Below, piece after piece: positions 1 through 7,238 of a stretch of 64,000 bases of DNA; the stretch's first letter is position 1; each line of letters opens with the position of its first letter. Source of the stretch: Lewinellaceae bacterium (lineage in GTDB: Bacteria; Bacteroidota; Bacteroidia; Chitinophagales; Saprospiraceae); NCBI GenBank assembly GCA_016712415.1, contig JADJRC010000001.1, positions 186,001 through 250,000 on the forward strand, written 5' to 3'. The position numbers and the translations under genes are program-made. Below the pieces are notes generated by a model, which saw only the letters and a program-made list of their open reading frames with translations, did not search any database and was not told where the DNA came from.

Positions 1-1201
1 TTTGCGGCATGGCCATGCTTGTCTCGGTAGCCTGGCTGCGCGTCAATACCATGTTGCAGCCCGTACCTTTTGATATCCTGTTCTGGGCCCTGTTGTCGTT
101 CGGGTTGTTGCGCTGGATCAATACCCGTGACGCGCGTTGGTGGTGGTTTGCCGGTATTGTGGCAGGTATCGGTTTTTTGAACAAATACACCCTCGTTTTC
201 TGGGCAGCGGCGCTGCTGGTCGCCTTGCTGCTTACGCCGGAACGGAAAGTGCTGGTATCGAAACCGTTATGGCAGGCGGCAGGTCTGGCGGTGCTCCTCA
301 TACTGCCCAACCTGCTGTGGCAGTGGCAATATCATTTTCCCGTGATCCGCCACATGGAGGAACTCGCCCGGAACCAGTTGAACAACGTGCAGCCGGTCAA
401 TTTTTGCTCGACCAGTTCCTGATGCACGGACCAGGGTTCGTGTTATGGTTGGCGGGGCTAGTCTTTTTATTGTTTTCAAAAAGCATGCAGCCCTACCGCT
501 TATTCGGCTGGTTTTACCTGGCACTCTTGCTGGTCTTTCTCTTGCTGAGCGGTAAAAGTTATTATACTTTAGGCGCATACCCGGTGCTGTTTGCTGCCGG
601 GGCCGTTTTTTGGGACAAGCTACTGAAAAGACCGTGGCAGAAAATCGCCCTCGGCGGGGGCGTTGTGCTCCTGGCGTTGCCGCTTGTTCCGGTGGGTATG
701 CCGCTGTATTCAGGCGAAAGAGCCGTTTCGTATTTCCACTGGCTGACCTACGATGCGGGCGTTGAGGGGGCGGTGCGTTGGGAAGACGGCGCCCTGCACG
801 CCTTGCCGCAGGATTTTGCCGACATGCTTGGCTGGGACGAACTGGCCGGGCTCGCAGACAGGGCAATAGAGATGGCCGGGAATGACCCCTATCTTGTGTA
901 CGGCGACAATTACGGCCAGGCAGGAGCAGTCGAACACCTTTCGGAGCGCCTCCCGGAAGGCATGGAAGTGGCCGGTTTTTCAGACGCCTACCGGCTCTGG
1001 GCGCCCGACCACATCGACCCGGCGGTGCAGACCCTTATTTATATCAACGACGAGAATCCCGGCGAGGATGTGCAGCGGTTGTTTGCCGACATCCGGCTGG
1101 TCGGCAGGGTAGAAAATCCGCTGGCCCGCGAACGCGGCACGGGGTTTGGCTTTGTCGCGCGCCGCGTTCGAATGTCGCCGGTTTCTGGGCGTAACGGTTA
1201 A
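1..1201 (+). CDS. GT39-type membrane glycosyltransferase, 5' partial, apparent frameshift
   Basis: The C-terminal part of a polytopic glycosyltransferase of the dolichyl-phosphate-mannose/ArnT-like (GT39) type, which moves sugars from polyprenyl-phosphate donors at the inner membrane. The frame is open at the window edge, so the start lies outside. Hydrophobic helices alternate with short loops, and a soluble C-terminal domain begins near 730. The first frame carries helices up to a stop at 420-422. The matching continuation lies in another frame from about 406 onward. Adding one T to the five-T run at 401-405 joins them into one continuous protein. I therefore read this as one gene with a -1 frameshift, either real or a sequencing error. 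Family assignment rests on topology and general appearance; the N-terminal catalytic loop is not in the window. Confidence 0.7.
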
Positions 1202-1251
1202 AAATGGTAAAGGCCGTTTTCCGGGAATAGTTTGGAGGGTCAGGCAGGTTC

Positions 1252-1495
1252 GTACCCCGGAATGGCATTCCGGGAACAGGTTGCTGCGGCAGGCAGGTAC
1301 GTACCCCGGAATGGTATTCCGGGAACAGGTTAGTGCGGCAGGCAGGTACGTACCCCGGAATGGTATTCCGGGAACAGGTTGGCGCGGCAGGCAGTGTACC
1401 CCGGAATGGTATTGGAACAGGTTGGCGGCAGGGGTCGGGAACAGGTTGTACCCCGGAATGGTATTCCGGGAACAGGTTGCTGCGGCAGGCAGGGC
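1252..1495. repeat. 49-bp tandem array of hairpin units
   Basis: Five units begin with GTACCCCGGAAT at 1252, 1301, 1350, 1396 and 1448 (spacings 49, 49, 46 and 52). Most units hold the dyad CCCGGAAT-GGT-ATTCCGGG, an 8-bp stem with a 3-nt loop, followed by AACAGGTT and a GCGGCAGGCAG stretch. The unit at 1396 has lost the right arm of its dyad. The 49-bp period is not a multiple of three, so the open frames crossing it are not coding. It starts about 50 bp after the glycosyltransferase stop codon. Confidence 0.9.
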
Positions 1496-2111
1496 TTGAA
1501 TGACCTCAAAAAGGTCGTCCGTGATTTTGATACGTTTGCCCTGGGGGAGACAGGAGATGTTTTTACGAGGACAAGCCGGGTTTTCTGCGCAGGTAACAGC
1601 GACGCTGCCCGGGCACTACATCTACGCTGCCGGCGGAAAAATTTTCCACATGCATCCGCACTGCACAAACCGGGCGCTTGAGCCTCTTTTTTTCTCAAAA
1701 ATAGGTGCTTAAATATTGATGTTTTATTAATCCGTTGTATGTCTGAATTTTTCCGGAAAATTACCAACAAGAGTTATCAACATTTTTAACAAAACAGGGC
1801 TTTTTTAATAGGTATTGGTTATCAGTTAATTGCAAAAGTTATCAACATTTTGTGGAAAATTATCTTTGGGTACGCCTGAAAAACCCGTACTTTCGCTATC
1901 GCGTCTGTATGTAAATACGGCGCTGTGTTTACTCCGCCTTTCCAGAGTACGTCCCTTCTCTACTATAGAAGACTCCAACACGGTTTTAACGATCGCGCAG
2001 GAGTTACCATTTCCGGAATTCATCTCTCGCAGATATCCTCCGGGGTAGAGGAGTCGCCGCCTGAAAATCAGTGTTAACGCAATAAAAAGTCCTTACAGCC
2101 TGACGCATACC
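1496..2111. other. Long intergenic region upstream of nrdB
   Basis: Together with the hairpin array this is a roughly 900-bp gap between the glycosyltransferase and nrdB. Small open frames occur on both strands, but none has a recognisable product or a convincing start. The middle (about 1690-1860) is markedly AT-rich and holds DnaA-box-like motifs, listed separately. I see nothing else I can identify between 1870 and 2111. Confidence 0.6.
1642..1859. promoter_or_regulatory. Cluster of DnaA-box-like 9-mers
   Basis: TTATCAACA occurs twice (1774-1782, 1839-1847), TTACCAACA once (1761-1769) and TTTTCCACA twice (1642-1650, and inverted as TGTGGAAAA at 1851-1859). Each differs from the DnaA box TTATCCACA by one or two bases, and they sit in AT-rich DNA. 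DnaA is known to regulate nrdAB in E. coli, so a role in nrdB control is plausible. A replication origin is the other possibility. No binding is shown by the sequence alone. Confidence 0.4.
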
Positions 2112-3098
2112 ATGACACAGACCACAGACAATACCGAACCGATCCTTGCAGAGAATCCCGACCGTTTTGTGCTTTTCCCGATCAGACATGCCACCATATG
2201 GGAATGGTACAAAAAATCGGTGGCTTCTTTCTGGACCGTAGAAGAGGTTGATCTTACGCCCGACCTGATCGACTGGGAAAATAAACTCAGCGACGACGAA
2301 CGCCATTTTATCAAACACGTACTGGCTTTCTTTGCTGCATCCGACGGTATCGTGAACGAAAACCTGGTGCTCAACTTTATGCGTGAGGTACAAGTGCCTG
2401 AAGCCCGTTGTTTTTACGGATTCCAGGTCGCCATCGAAAACATCCACTCCGAGATGTATTCGCTGCTGATCGACACCTATATTAAGGACCCCAAGGAAAA
2501 GGACTTTCTGTTCAACGCCCTGCGCAACCTCGAATGTGTATCGAAAAAGGGCAACTGGGCACTCCGCTGGATCGACAACGCGCCAACTTTTGCACACCGG
2601 CTGGTCGCCTTCGCCGCTGTAGAGGGCATTTTCTTCTCCGGCTCCTTTTGCTCGATCTTCTGGCTGAAAAAACGCGGCCTCATGCCGGGCCTCTCGTTCT
2701 CCAACGAACTCATCAGCCGCGACGAAGGCATGCACTGCGATTTCGCCTGCCTCCTCTATTCCATGTTGCACGAAAAACTTGATCCGAAAGAAATAGAGGC
2801 CATCATTACCGAGGCAGTTACATTTGAAAAAGAATTCGTAACCGATGCCCTGCCCGTGTCGCTCATCGGCATGAACGCTGAAATGATGGGACAGTATATC
2901 GAATTTGTAGCCGACCGCCTCCTCATGTCGCTGGGCAATGAAAAGGTTTACGGCACCTCCAACCCATTCCCCTGGATGGATATGATCTCCATACAAGGGA
3001 AAACCAACTTTTTTGAAAAACGCGTGGGCGACTACCAGAAAGCGGGCGTGATGTCAAAACGTGAAGAACAGGTATTTACTACCGACGCGGATTTCTAA
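2112..3098 (+). CDS. nrdB: Ribonucleoside-diphosphate reductase, small (beta) subunit
   Basis: The class I R2 subunit houses the metal centre and tyrosyl radical that start ribonucleotide reduction by NrdA. At 328 residues it has the usual length. Visible ligands are Asp78, Glu109 and His112 in the segment AIENIHSEMY, with the candidate radical Tyr116. The second metal half-site is seen in AVEGIFFSG and SRDEGMHCDF. The C-terminus is acidic and short, as expected for the tail that docks on R1. The ATG at 2112 gives a normal N-terminus. The large subunit gene lies 1.5 kb downstream on the same strand, separated by two unrelated small genes. Upstream DnaA-like boxes may regulate it. Confidence 0.96.
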   Translation: MTQTTDNTEPILAENPDRFVLFPIRHATIWEWYKKSVASFWTVEEVDLTPDLIDWENKLSDDERHFIKHVLAFFAASDGIVNENLVLNFMREVQVPEARCFYGFQVAIENIHSEMYSLLIDTYIKDPKEKDFLFNALRNLECVSKKGNWALRWIDNAPTFAHRLVAFAAVEGIFFSGSFCSIFWLKKRGLMPGLSFSNELISRDEGMHCDFACLLYSMLHEKLDPKEIEAIITEAVTFEKEFVTDALPVSLIGMNAEMMGQYIEFVADRLLMSLGNEKVYGTSNPFPWMDMISIQGKTNFFEKRVGDYQKAGVMSKREEQVFTTDADF

Positions 3099-3170
3099 AC
3101 TGGACCTAACTATTGTAATACCGATGATTTTGTCCACCTTAACTGCTTCACAGCACAAAATTCATCAATT

Positions 3171-3884
3171 ATGAACCGCTTTTTGTCAACCTGCTTTACC
3201 ATCGCCGTTACCACACTCACCGCACAGGCGCAGATTGCCTGGACGGATCCTATTCAGGTTAACCCGAACCAGCCCGTCACACTATATGTCGACCTTGGGC
3301 AAACGAACTGCCCGAACATCGGCATCGGCAACCCGACCCCGGATGTGTATATCTGGACCTGGCTGCCTTCGGAAAACCTGGCTTCCGGTGGCAACGGACA
3401 GTGGGACAATTCCAACGAAGCACACAAGATGACTGCCCAGGGCAGCAACATATGGAGCTTCACTTTTTCCCCTTCGCTGGCGGCGTTCTACAACGTTACC
3501 CCGCAACAGGCGCTATCCAGCGGACTGGCTTTCCTGCTCAAACGCGACAATGGCGGCCAGGCCGGTGTTTGCTCCGGCGAAGCCAAAACACAGGATATCA
3601 TCCTGCCCCTGCAAGCAGCTTCGGTACACGATCTGCAGCCGGCCGATGAACTTCAGGTGTCGCCCAACCCGGCTACCGACCTGCTGAACATCAGCCTGAA
3701 CAGCAACACCGTTACGTCGAATGACGATCTGGTCGTTGAACTCGTCGATTTCATGGGCCGCACCGCACTGCGCCGGCAATGGAACCGTGAAGCCTGGAAC
3801 ATCGCTGACCTGGCCGCCGGACAGTATGTCGTGCGCCTTGTCGGCGAAAAGACCATGTGGGTGCAACGCATTGTGAAAGAGTAG
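3171..3884 (+). CDS. Small secreted protein with T9SS type A sorting domain
   Basis: A 237-residue exported protein. It has a signal peptide ending near TLTAQAQ and a beta-rich central part with Asn, Thr and Pro stretches. The C-terminal domain of about 75 residues begins VSPNPATDLLNIS and ends with LAAGQYVVRLVGEKTMWVQRIVKE-like strands. That is the type A sorting domain recognised by the Bacteroidota type IX secretion system. The central region has no domain I recognise, although its phrasing resembles starch-binding-like or PKD-like modules of other T9SS cargo. It lies between nrdB and nrdA with 72 bp on the 5' side, and nothing indicates a link to nucleotide metabolism. Confidence 0.88.
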   Translation: MNRFLSTCFTIAVTTLTAQAQIAWTDPIQVNPNQPVTLYVDLGQTNCPNIGIGNPTPDVYIWTWLPSENLASGGNGQWDNSNEAHKMTAQGSNIWSFTFSPSLAAFYNVTPQQALSSGLAFLLKRDNGGQAGVCSGEAKTQDIILPLQAASVHDLQPADELQVSPNPATDLLNISLNSNTVTSNDDLVVELVDFMGRTALRRQWNREAWNIADLAAGQYVVRLVGEKTMWVQRIVKE

Positions 3885-3938
3885 AAAACCCTGAACCCTG
3901 TTAACTCGATTCCATCACCTAATTAAAACTTTACGATT

Positions 3939-4271
3939 ATGGGTAAATTTGTTATTTCCACCCGCAAAAACGGCGAATTTCAGTTTAACCTGAAAGCCGA
4001 CAACGGACAGGTTATCCTCGCCAGCGAAGGATACAAATCCAAAAGCAGCTGTACCAACGGCGTCGAGTCCGTGCGCAAAAATGGCGCCGACGACGCCCGC
4101 TTCGAGCGCCTCACGGCCAAGAACGGCAAATTCTACTTCAACCTGAAGGCCAGCAACGGCCAGATTATCGGCACCAGCGAAATGTACGAATCGGAAGCCG
4201 GACGCGACAACGGTATCGATTCTGTAAAACGCAACGCACCGGGCGCTACGGTTGACGACCAGACGGCGTAA
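3939..4271 (+). CDS. DUF1508 (YegP-family) protein
   Basis: A 110-residue protein made of two tandem DUF1508 repeats. The first begins GKFVISTRKNGEFQFNLKADNGQVI and the second NGKFYFNLKASNGQIIGTSE. Each is followed by the family's Gly-rich turn and an NGVESVRKN or NGIDSVKRN segment. YegP-like proteins are small, soluble, beta-rich and widespread, and their role is not established. There is no signal peptide, so it is probably cytoplasmic. It starts 54 bp after the T9SS cargo gene and is followed by 304 bp of palindromic AT-rich repeats before nrdA. Confidence 0.93.
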   Translation: MGKFVISTRKNGEFQFNLKADNGQVILASEGYKSKSSCTNGVESVRKNGADDARFERLTAKNGKFYFNLKASNGQIIGTSEMYESEAGRDNGIDSVKRNAPGATVDDQTA

Positions 4272-4286
4272 CTCCTTTGCCAGGAT

Positions 4287-4349
4287 CAGAATTTTCGGAA
4301 TTATAGGATGAGCAGAATGCTGTTTATTCTGTAATTCCGGGAATTTCAG
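4287..4349. repeat. AT-rich palindromic repeat, copy A
   Basis: The arms CGGAATTATAG (4296-4306) and CTGTAATTCCG (4329-4339) pair over 11 positions with one G-U. The outer flanks CAGAATTTT and GAATTTCAG extend the dyad imperfectly. The loop contains a smaller AGCA/TGCT dyad. The left arm CAGAATTTTCGGAATTATA differs at one position from the left arm of the next copy at 4425. It can also act as a transcript-end hairpin for the DUF1508 gene. Confidence 0.65.
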
Positions 4350-4415
4350 AGGTGGATGGGAGAAAGGAAGTCTTGAGGTTGATCTGAAACACTCATGCCT
4401 GGCGACACAAAAAAC

Positions 4416-4495
4416 TGTCCGCATCAGAATTTTCTGAATTATAAAATTACCGGAATTCTGCTTTTTCTGAAATTCTGAAAATTCTGATGCGGACA
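4416..4495. repeat. AT-rich palindromic repeat, copy B
   Basis: A 25-bp inverted repeat with one mismatch: 4416-4440 (beginning TGTCCGCATCAGAATTTT) against 4471-4495 (ending AAAATTCTGATGCGGACA), with a 30-bp centre that also contains AATTCTG motifs. A further half-copy, AATTCTGAAAATTCCGAT, lies at 4524-4541 just before nrdA. The repeats fill most of the 304-bp gap between the DUF1508 gene and nrdA. I see no gene in this gap. Confidence 0.75.
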
Positions 4496-4575
4496 ATTTA
4501 CCGGGAATCAACACACAACAATAAATTCTGAAAATTCCGATCAAAGCATAAAATAAAGAAAACCAAACCATTACC

Positions 4576-7008
4576 ATGCAAGTAATCAAACGTTCCGGAC
4601 GCCGTGAAGAAGTATCTTTCGACAAGATCACCGCGCGGCTTCGCAAGCTCACCTACAACCTCGACACCAACTACGTCAACCTGATCGAAGTGTCCAAGAA
4701 GGTTATCATGGGCCTTTACGACAGTGTGACGACCGTGGAGCTCGACAACCTGGCAGCAGAAACAGCCGCCACCATGGCCACCATCCACCCCGACTACGCC
4801 CTGCTGGCAGCACGCATCGCGGTGAGCAACCTGCACAAAGAGACGGAAAAGACCTTCTCCAAGGTGATCGACGACCTCTTCCGCTACGTAGACCCCAAAA
4901 CCGGCGAACGCGCGGGGCTTATCGGCGAAGAGACGCACAAGATCGTGATGAAGCACAAAACCAAACTCGACTCGGCCATCATCTACGACCGCGATTTTGA
5001 GTTTGACTATTTCGGCTTCAAAACACTCGAACGCTCCTACCTCATGCGCATGAACGGCAAAGTGGTGGAACGCCCGCAACACCTTTTCATGCGCGTCGCA
5101 GTCGGGATCCACGGCGAAGACATCGCAGCGGCTATCGAAACCTACAACCTCATGTCGGAGCGCTGGTTTAAACACGCCACACCAACGCTGTTCAACGCCG
5201 GCTCACCCAAGCCGCAGCTCTCGTCGTGCTTCCTGCTCACCATGACGGAAGACAGCATCAAGGGTATTTTCGAGACGCTGCAACGCTGTGCCCTGATCAG
5301 CCAGTCGGCAGGCGGCATCGGTCTGAGCATCCACAATATACGCGCCACAGGTTCCTACATCAAGGGCACCGGCGGCACCTCCAACGGCATTATCCCGATG
5401 CTGCGCGTGTTCAACGACGCGGCGCGCTATGTGGATCAGGGCGGCGGCAAGCGCAAGGGCGCATTCGCCGTGTACATGGAGCCCTGGCACGCCGATATTT
5501 TCGAGTTCCTCGAACTCAAGAAAAACCACGGCAAGGAAGAAATGCGCGCCCGCGACCTCTTCTATGCCCTTTGGATATGCGACCTGTTCATGGAGCGCGT
5601 CAAAGACGATAAAGACTGGTCGCTGTTCGACCCGAACGAAGCGCCCGGACTGTTCGACGTATACGGCGGCGAATTCGAAGCGATGTACCACCAGTACGAA
5701 AAAGAAGGCCGCGCCCGCAGGGTGGTAAAGGCCCGCGACCTGTGGAACGCCGTGCTCGAAAGCCAGGTGGAAACAGGCACACCCTATATCCTCTACAAAG
5801 ACGCCGCAAACAAAAAGAGCAACCAGAAAAACCTGGGTACCATTCGTTCCTCCAACCTCTGCACCGAGATCATCGAATACACCTCGGCCGATGAGGTGGC
5901 CGTGTGCAACCTCGCCTCGCTGGCATTGCCCAAATTTGTGAAAGACGGCCAGTTCGATTTCGACAACCTGTTCAACATCACCCGCGTCGTGACACGCAAC
6001 CTGAACAAGGTGATCGACATCAACTACTATCCCATCCCGGAAGCCCGCAATTCCAACATGCGCCACCGCCCTATCGGGCTGGGCGTGCAGGGTCTCGCGG
6101 ATACGTTCATCCTGATGGGGCTGCCCTTCGACAGCGACGGCGCCAAACAGTTGAACAAGGATATTTTTGAAACCATCTATTTCGCAGCAGTGACGGAGAG
6201 CTGCGACCAGGCCGAAAAACACGGCGCCTACGAAACCTTCAAGGGATCGCCGATGAGCCAGGGCATTTTCCAGTTCGACATGTGGAATGTCAAACCCTCC
6301 AAACGCTGGGACTGGGATGCCCTGCGCGAGCGCGTGATGAAAACCGGCGTCCGCAATTCGCTGCTGGTAGCGCCCATGCCGACGGCCAGCACCAGCCAGA
6401 TACTCGGCAACAACGAGTGCTTCGAGCCTTATTCCTCGAACCTCTACACTCGCCGCACACTCGCCGGCGACCACATTGTGGTGAACAAATACCTCATGCG
6501 CGACCTCGTGCGCCTGGGCATGTGGGATGAAGAAATGCGCGAAGCCATCATGGCGGCCAACGGCTCCATTCAGGGCATCGAAGTCATTCCGGAGCACATC
6601 AGAAATGTGTACAAAACGGCCTACGAGATCAGCCAGAAAGTCATCATCGACATGAGCGCCGACCGCGGCGCCTATATCTGCCAAAGCCAGTCGCTCAACG
6701 TGTTCATGGAATCGGCAACGTTTTCCAAACTTTCGTCTATGCACTTCTACGCCTGGCAGAAAGGCCTGAAAACGGGCATGTACTACCTCCGTTCCAAAGC
6801 GGCGACCGACCCGATCAAGTTTACGCTCGGCAAGAAGCACCAGCAGAAGTTTGTGGCCAATGCCAAAACTTCCGACCCGGTGGTCAGCGCCTCCGTTTCC
6901 GCCAGGGAAACGCCGGCAGCCCCCGTGGAGATGTCGGTGCCGGAGCCGGTTGCAACGGGCAAGGTGTGCAGCCTGGATGACCCGACATGCGAAGCATGCT
7001 CGGCATAA
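4576..7008 (+). CDS. nrdA: Ribonucleoside-diphosphate reductase, large (alpha) subunit
   Basis: The class I R1 catalytic subunit reduces ribonucleoside diphosphates together with NrdB. At 810 residues it has an N-terminal ATP-cone (about residues 1-90) for allosteric control. The active-site segments are present: PQLSSCFLL (first redox Cys), SNLCTEI (Asn-Cys-Glu, thiyl radical Cys), VAVCNLASLAL (second redox Cys), MPTASTSQILGNNE, and the YY pair in GMYYLRSKAA for long-range radical transfer. The extreme C-terminus ends in a CEAC pair that passes electrons from thioredoxin or glutaredoxin. It starts at an ATG within an AT-rich leader. All key residues are intact, so the enzyme should be functional. 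Confidence 0.97.
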   Translation: MQVIKRSGRREEVSFDKITARLRKLTYNLDTNYVNLIEVSKKVIMGLYDSVTTVELDNLAAETAATMATIHPDYALLAARIAVSNLHKETEKTFSKVIDDLFRYVDPKTGERAGLIGEETHKIVMKHKTKLDSAIIYDRDFEFDYFGFKTLERSYLMRMNGKVVERPQHLFMRVAVGIHGEDIAAAIETYNLMSERWFKHATPTLFNAGSPKPQLSSCFLLTMTEDSIKGIFETLQRCALISQSAGGIGLSIHNIRATGSYIKGTGGTSNGIIPMLRVFNDAARYVDQGGGKRKGAFAVYMEPWHADIFEFLELKKNHGKEEMRARDLFYALWICDLFMERVKDDKDWSLFDPNEAPGLFDVYGGEFEAMYHQYEKEGRARRVVKARDLWNAVLESQVETGTPYILYKDAANKKSNQKNLGTIRSSNLCTEIIEYTSADEVAVCNLASLALPKFVKDGQFDFDNLFNITRVVTRNLNKVIDINYYPIPEARNSNMRHRPIGLGVQGLADTFILMGLPFDSDGAKQLNKDIFETIYFAAVTESCDQAEKHGAYETFKGSPMSQGIFQFDMWNVKPSKRWDWDALRERVMKTGVRNSLLVAPMPTASTSQILGNNECFEPYSSNLYTRRTLAGDHIVVNKYLMRDLVRLGMWDEEMREAIMAANGSIQGIEVIPEHIRNVYKTAYEISQKVIIDMSADRGAYICQSQSLNVFMESATFSKLSSMHFYAWQKGLKTGMYYLRSKAATDPIKFTLGKKHQQKFVANAKTSDPVVSASVSARETPAAPVEMSVPEPVATGKVCSLDDPTCEACSA

Positions 7009-7034
7009 TATCAGGGCTCCGGGGTTTAAAGAAT

Positions 7035-7140
7035 AAACGATCGCCGGTGGTGGCGCTCAACAGTCGGGATTTCCTACTTTCCCTTCACTGAAACGCTTTT
7101 CCCACACTCAGTCCGGCTGGTTACTGCCGCGCGATCGTTT
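7035..7140 (+). other. Inverted repeat closing a ~106-nt segment, ending in a T-run
   Basis: A perfect 10-bp inverted repeat, AAACGATCGC (7035-7044) and GCGATCGTTT (about 7130-7139), encloses about 85 nt and is followed directly by more T residues. It lies between nrdA and the convergent PD40 gene. It could be a long terminator or a small structured RNA. Internal pairing by eye is weak, and I do not recognise an SRP, 6S or tmRNA signature. The rest of the 7009-7238 gap holds nothing I can name. Confidence 0.3.
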
Positions 7141-7238
7141 TTTATACCACCCCGGCCTGCCATACCTCGAATCTTAACGCGAGATTATCATAGACAGCGA
7201 CAAACGGCTGCTCCGACTGAGGGGTGGCCGTTGCTGTT

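Noticed and set aside
1252..1495. Possible CRISPR array
   Set aside because: Repeats are contiguous without unique spacers, contain GC-rich dyads, and no cas gene is present in the window.
5203..6840. 545-residue open frame antisense to nrdA
   Set aside because: Shadow of a highly biased coding sequence; low-complexity translation, no start context, and nrdA is certain on the other strand.
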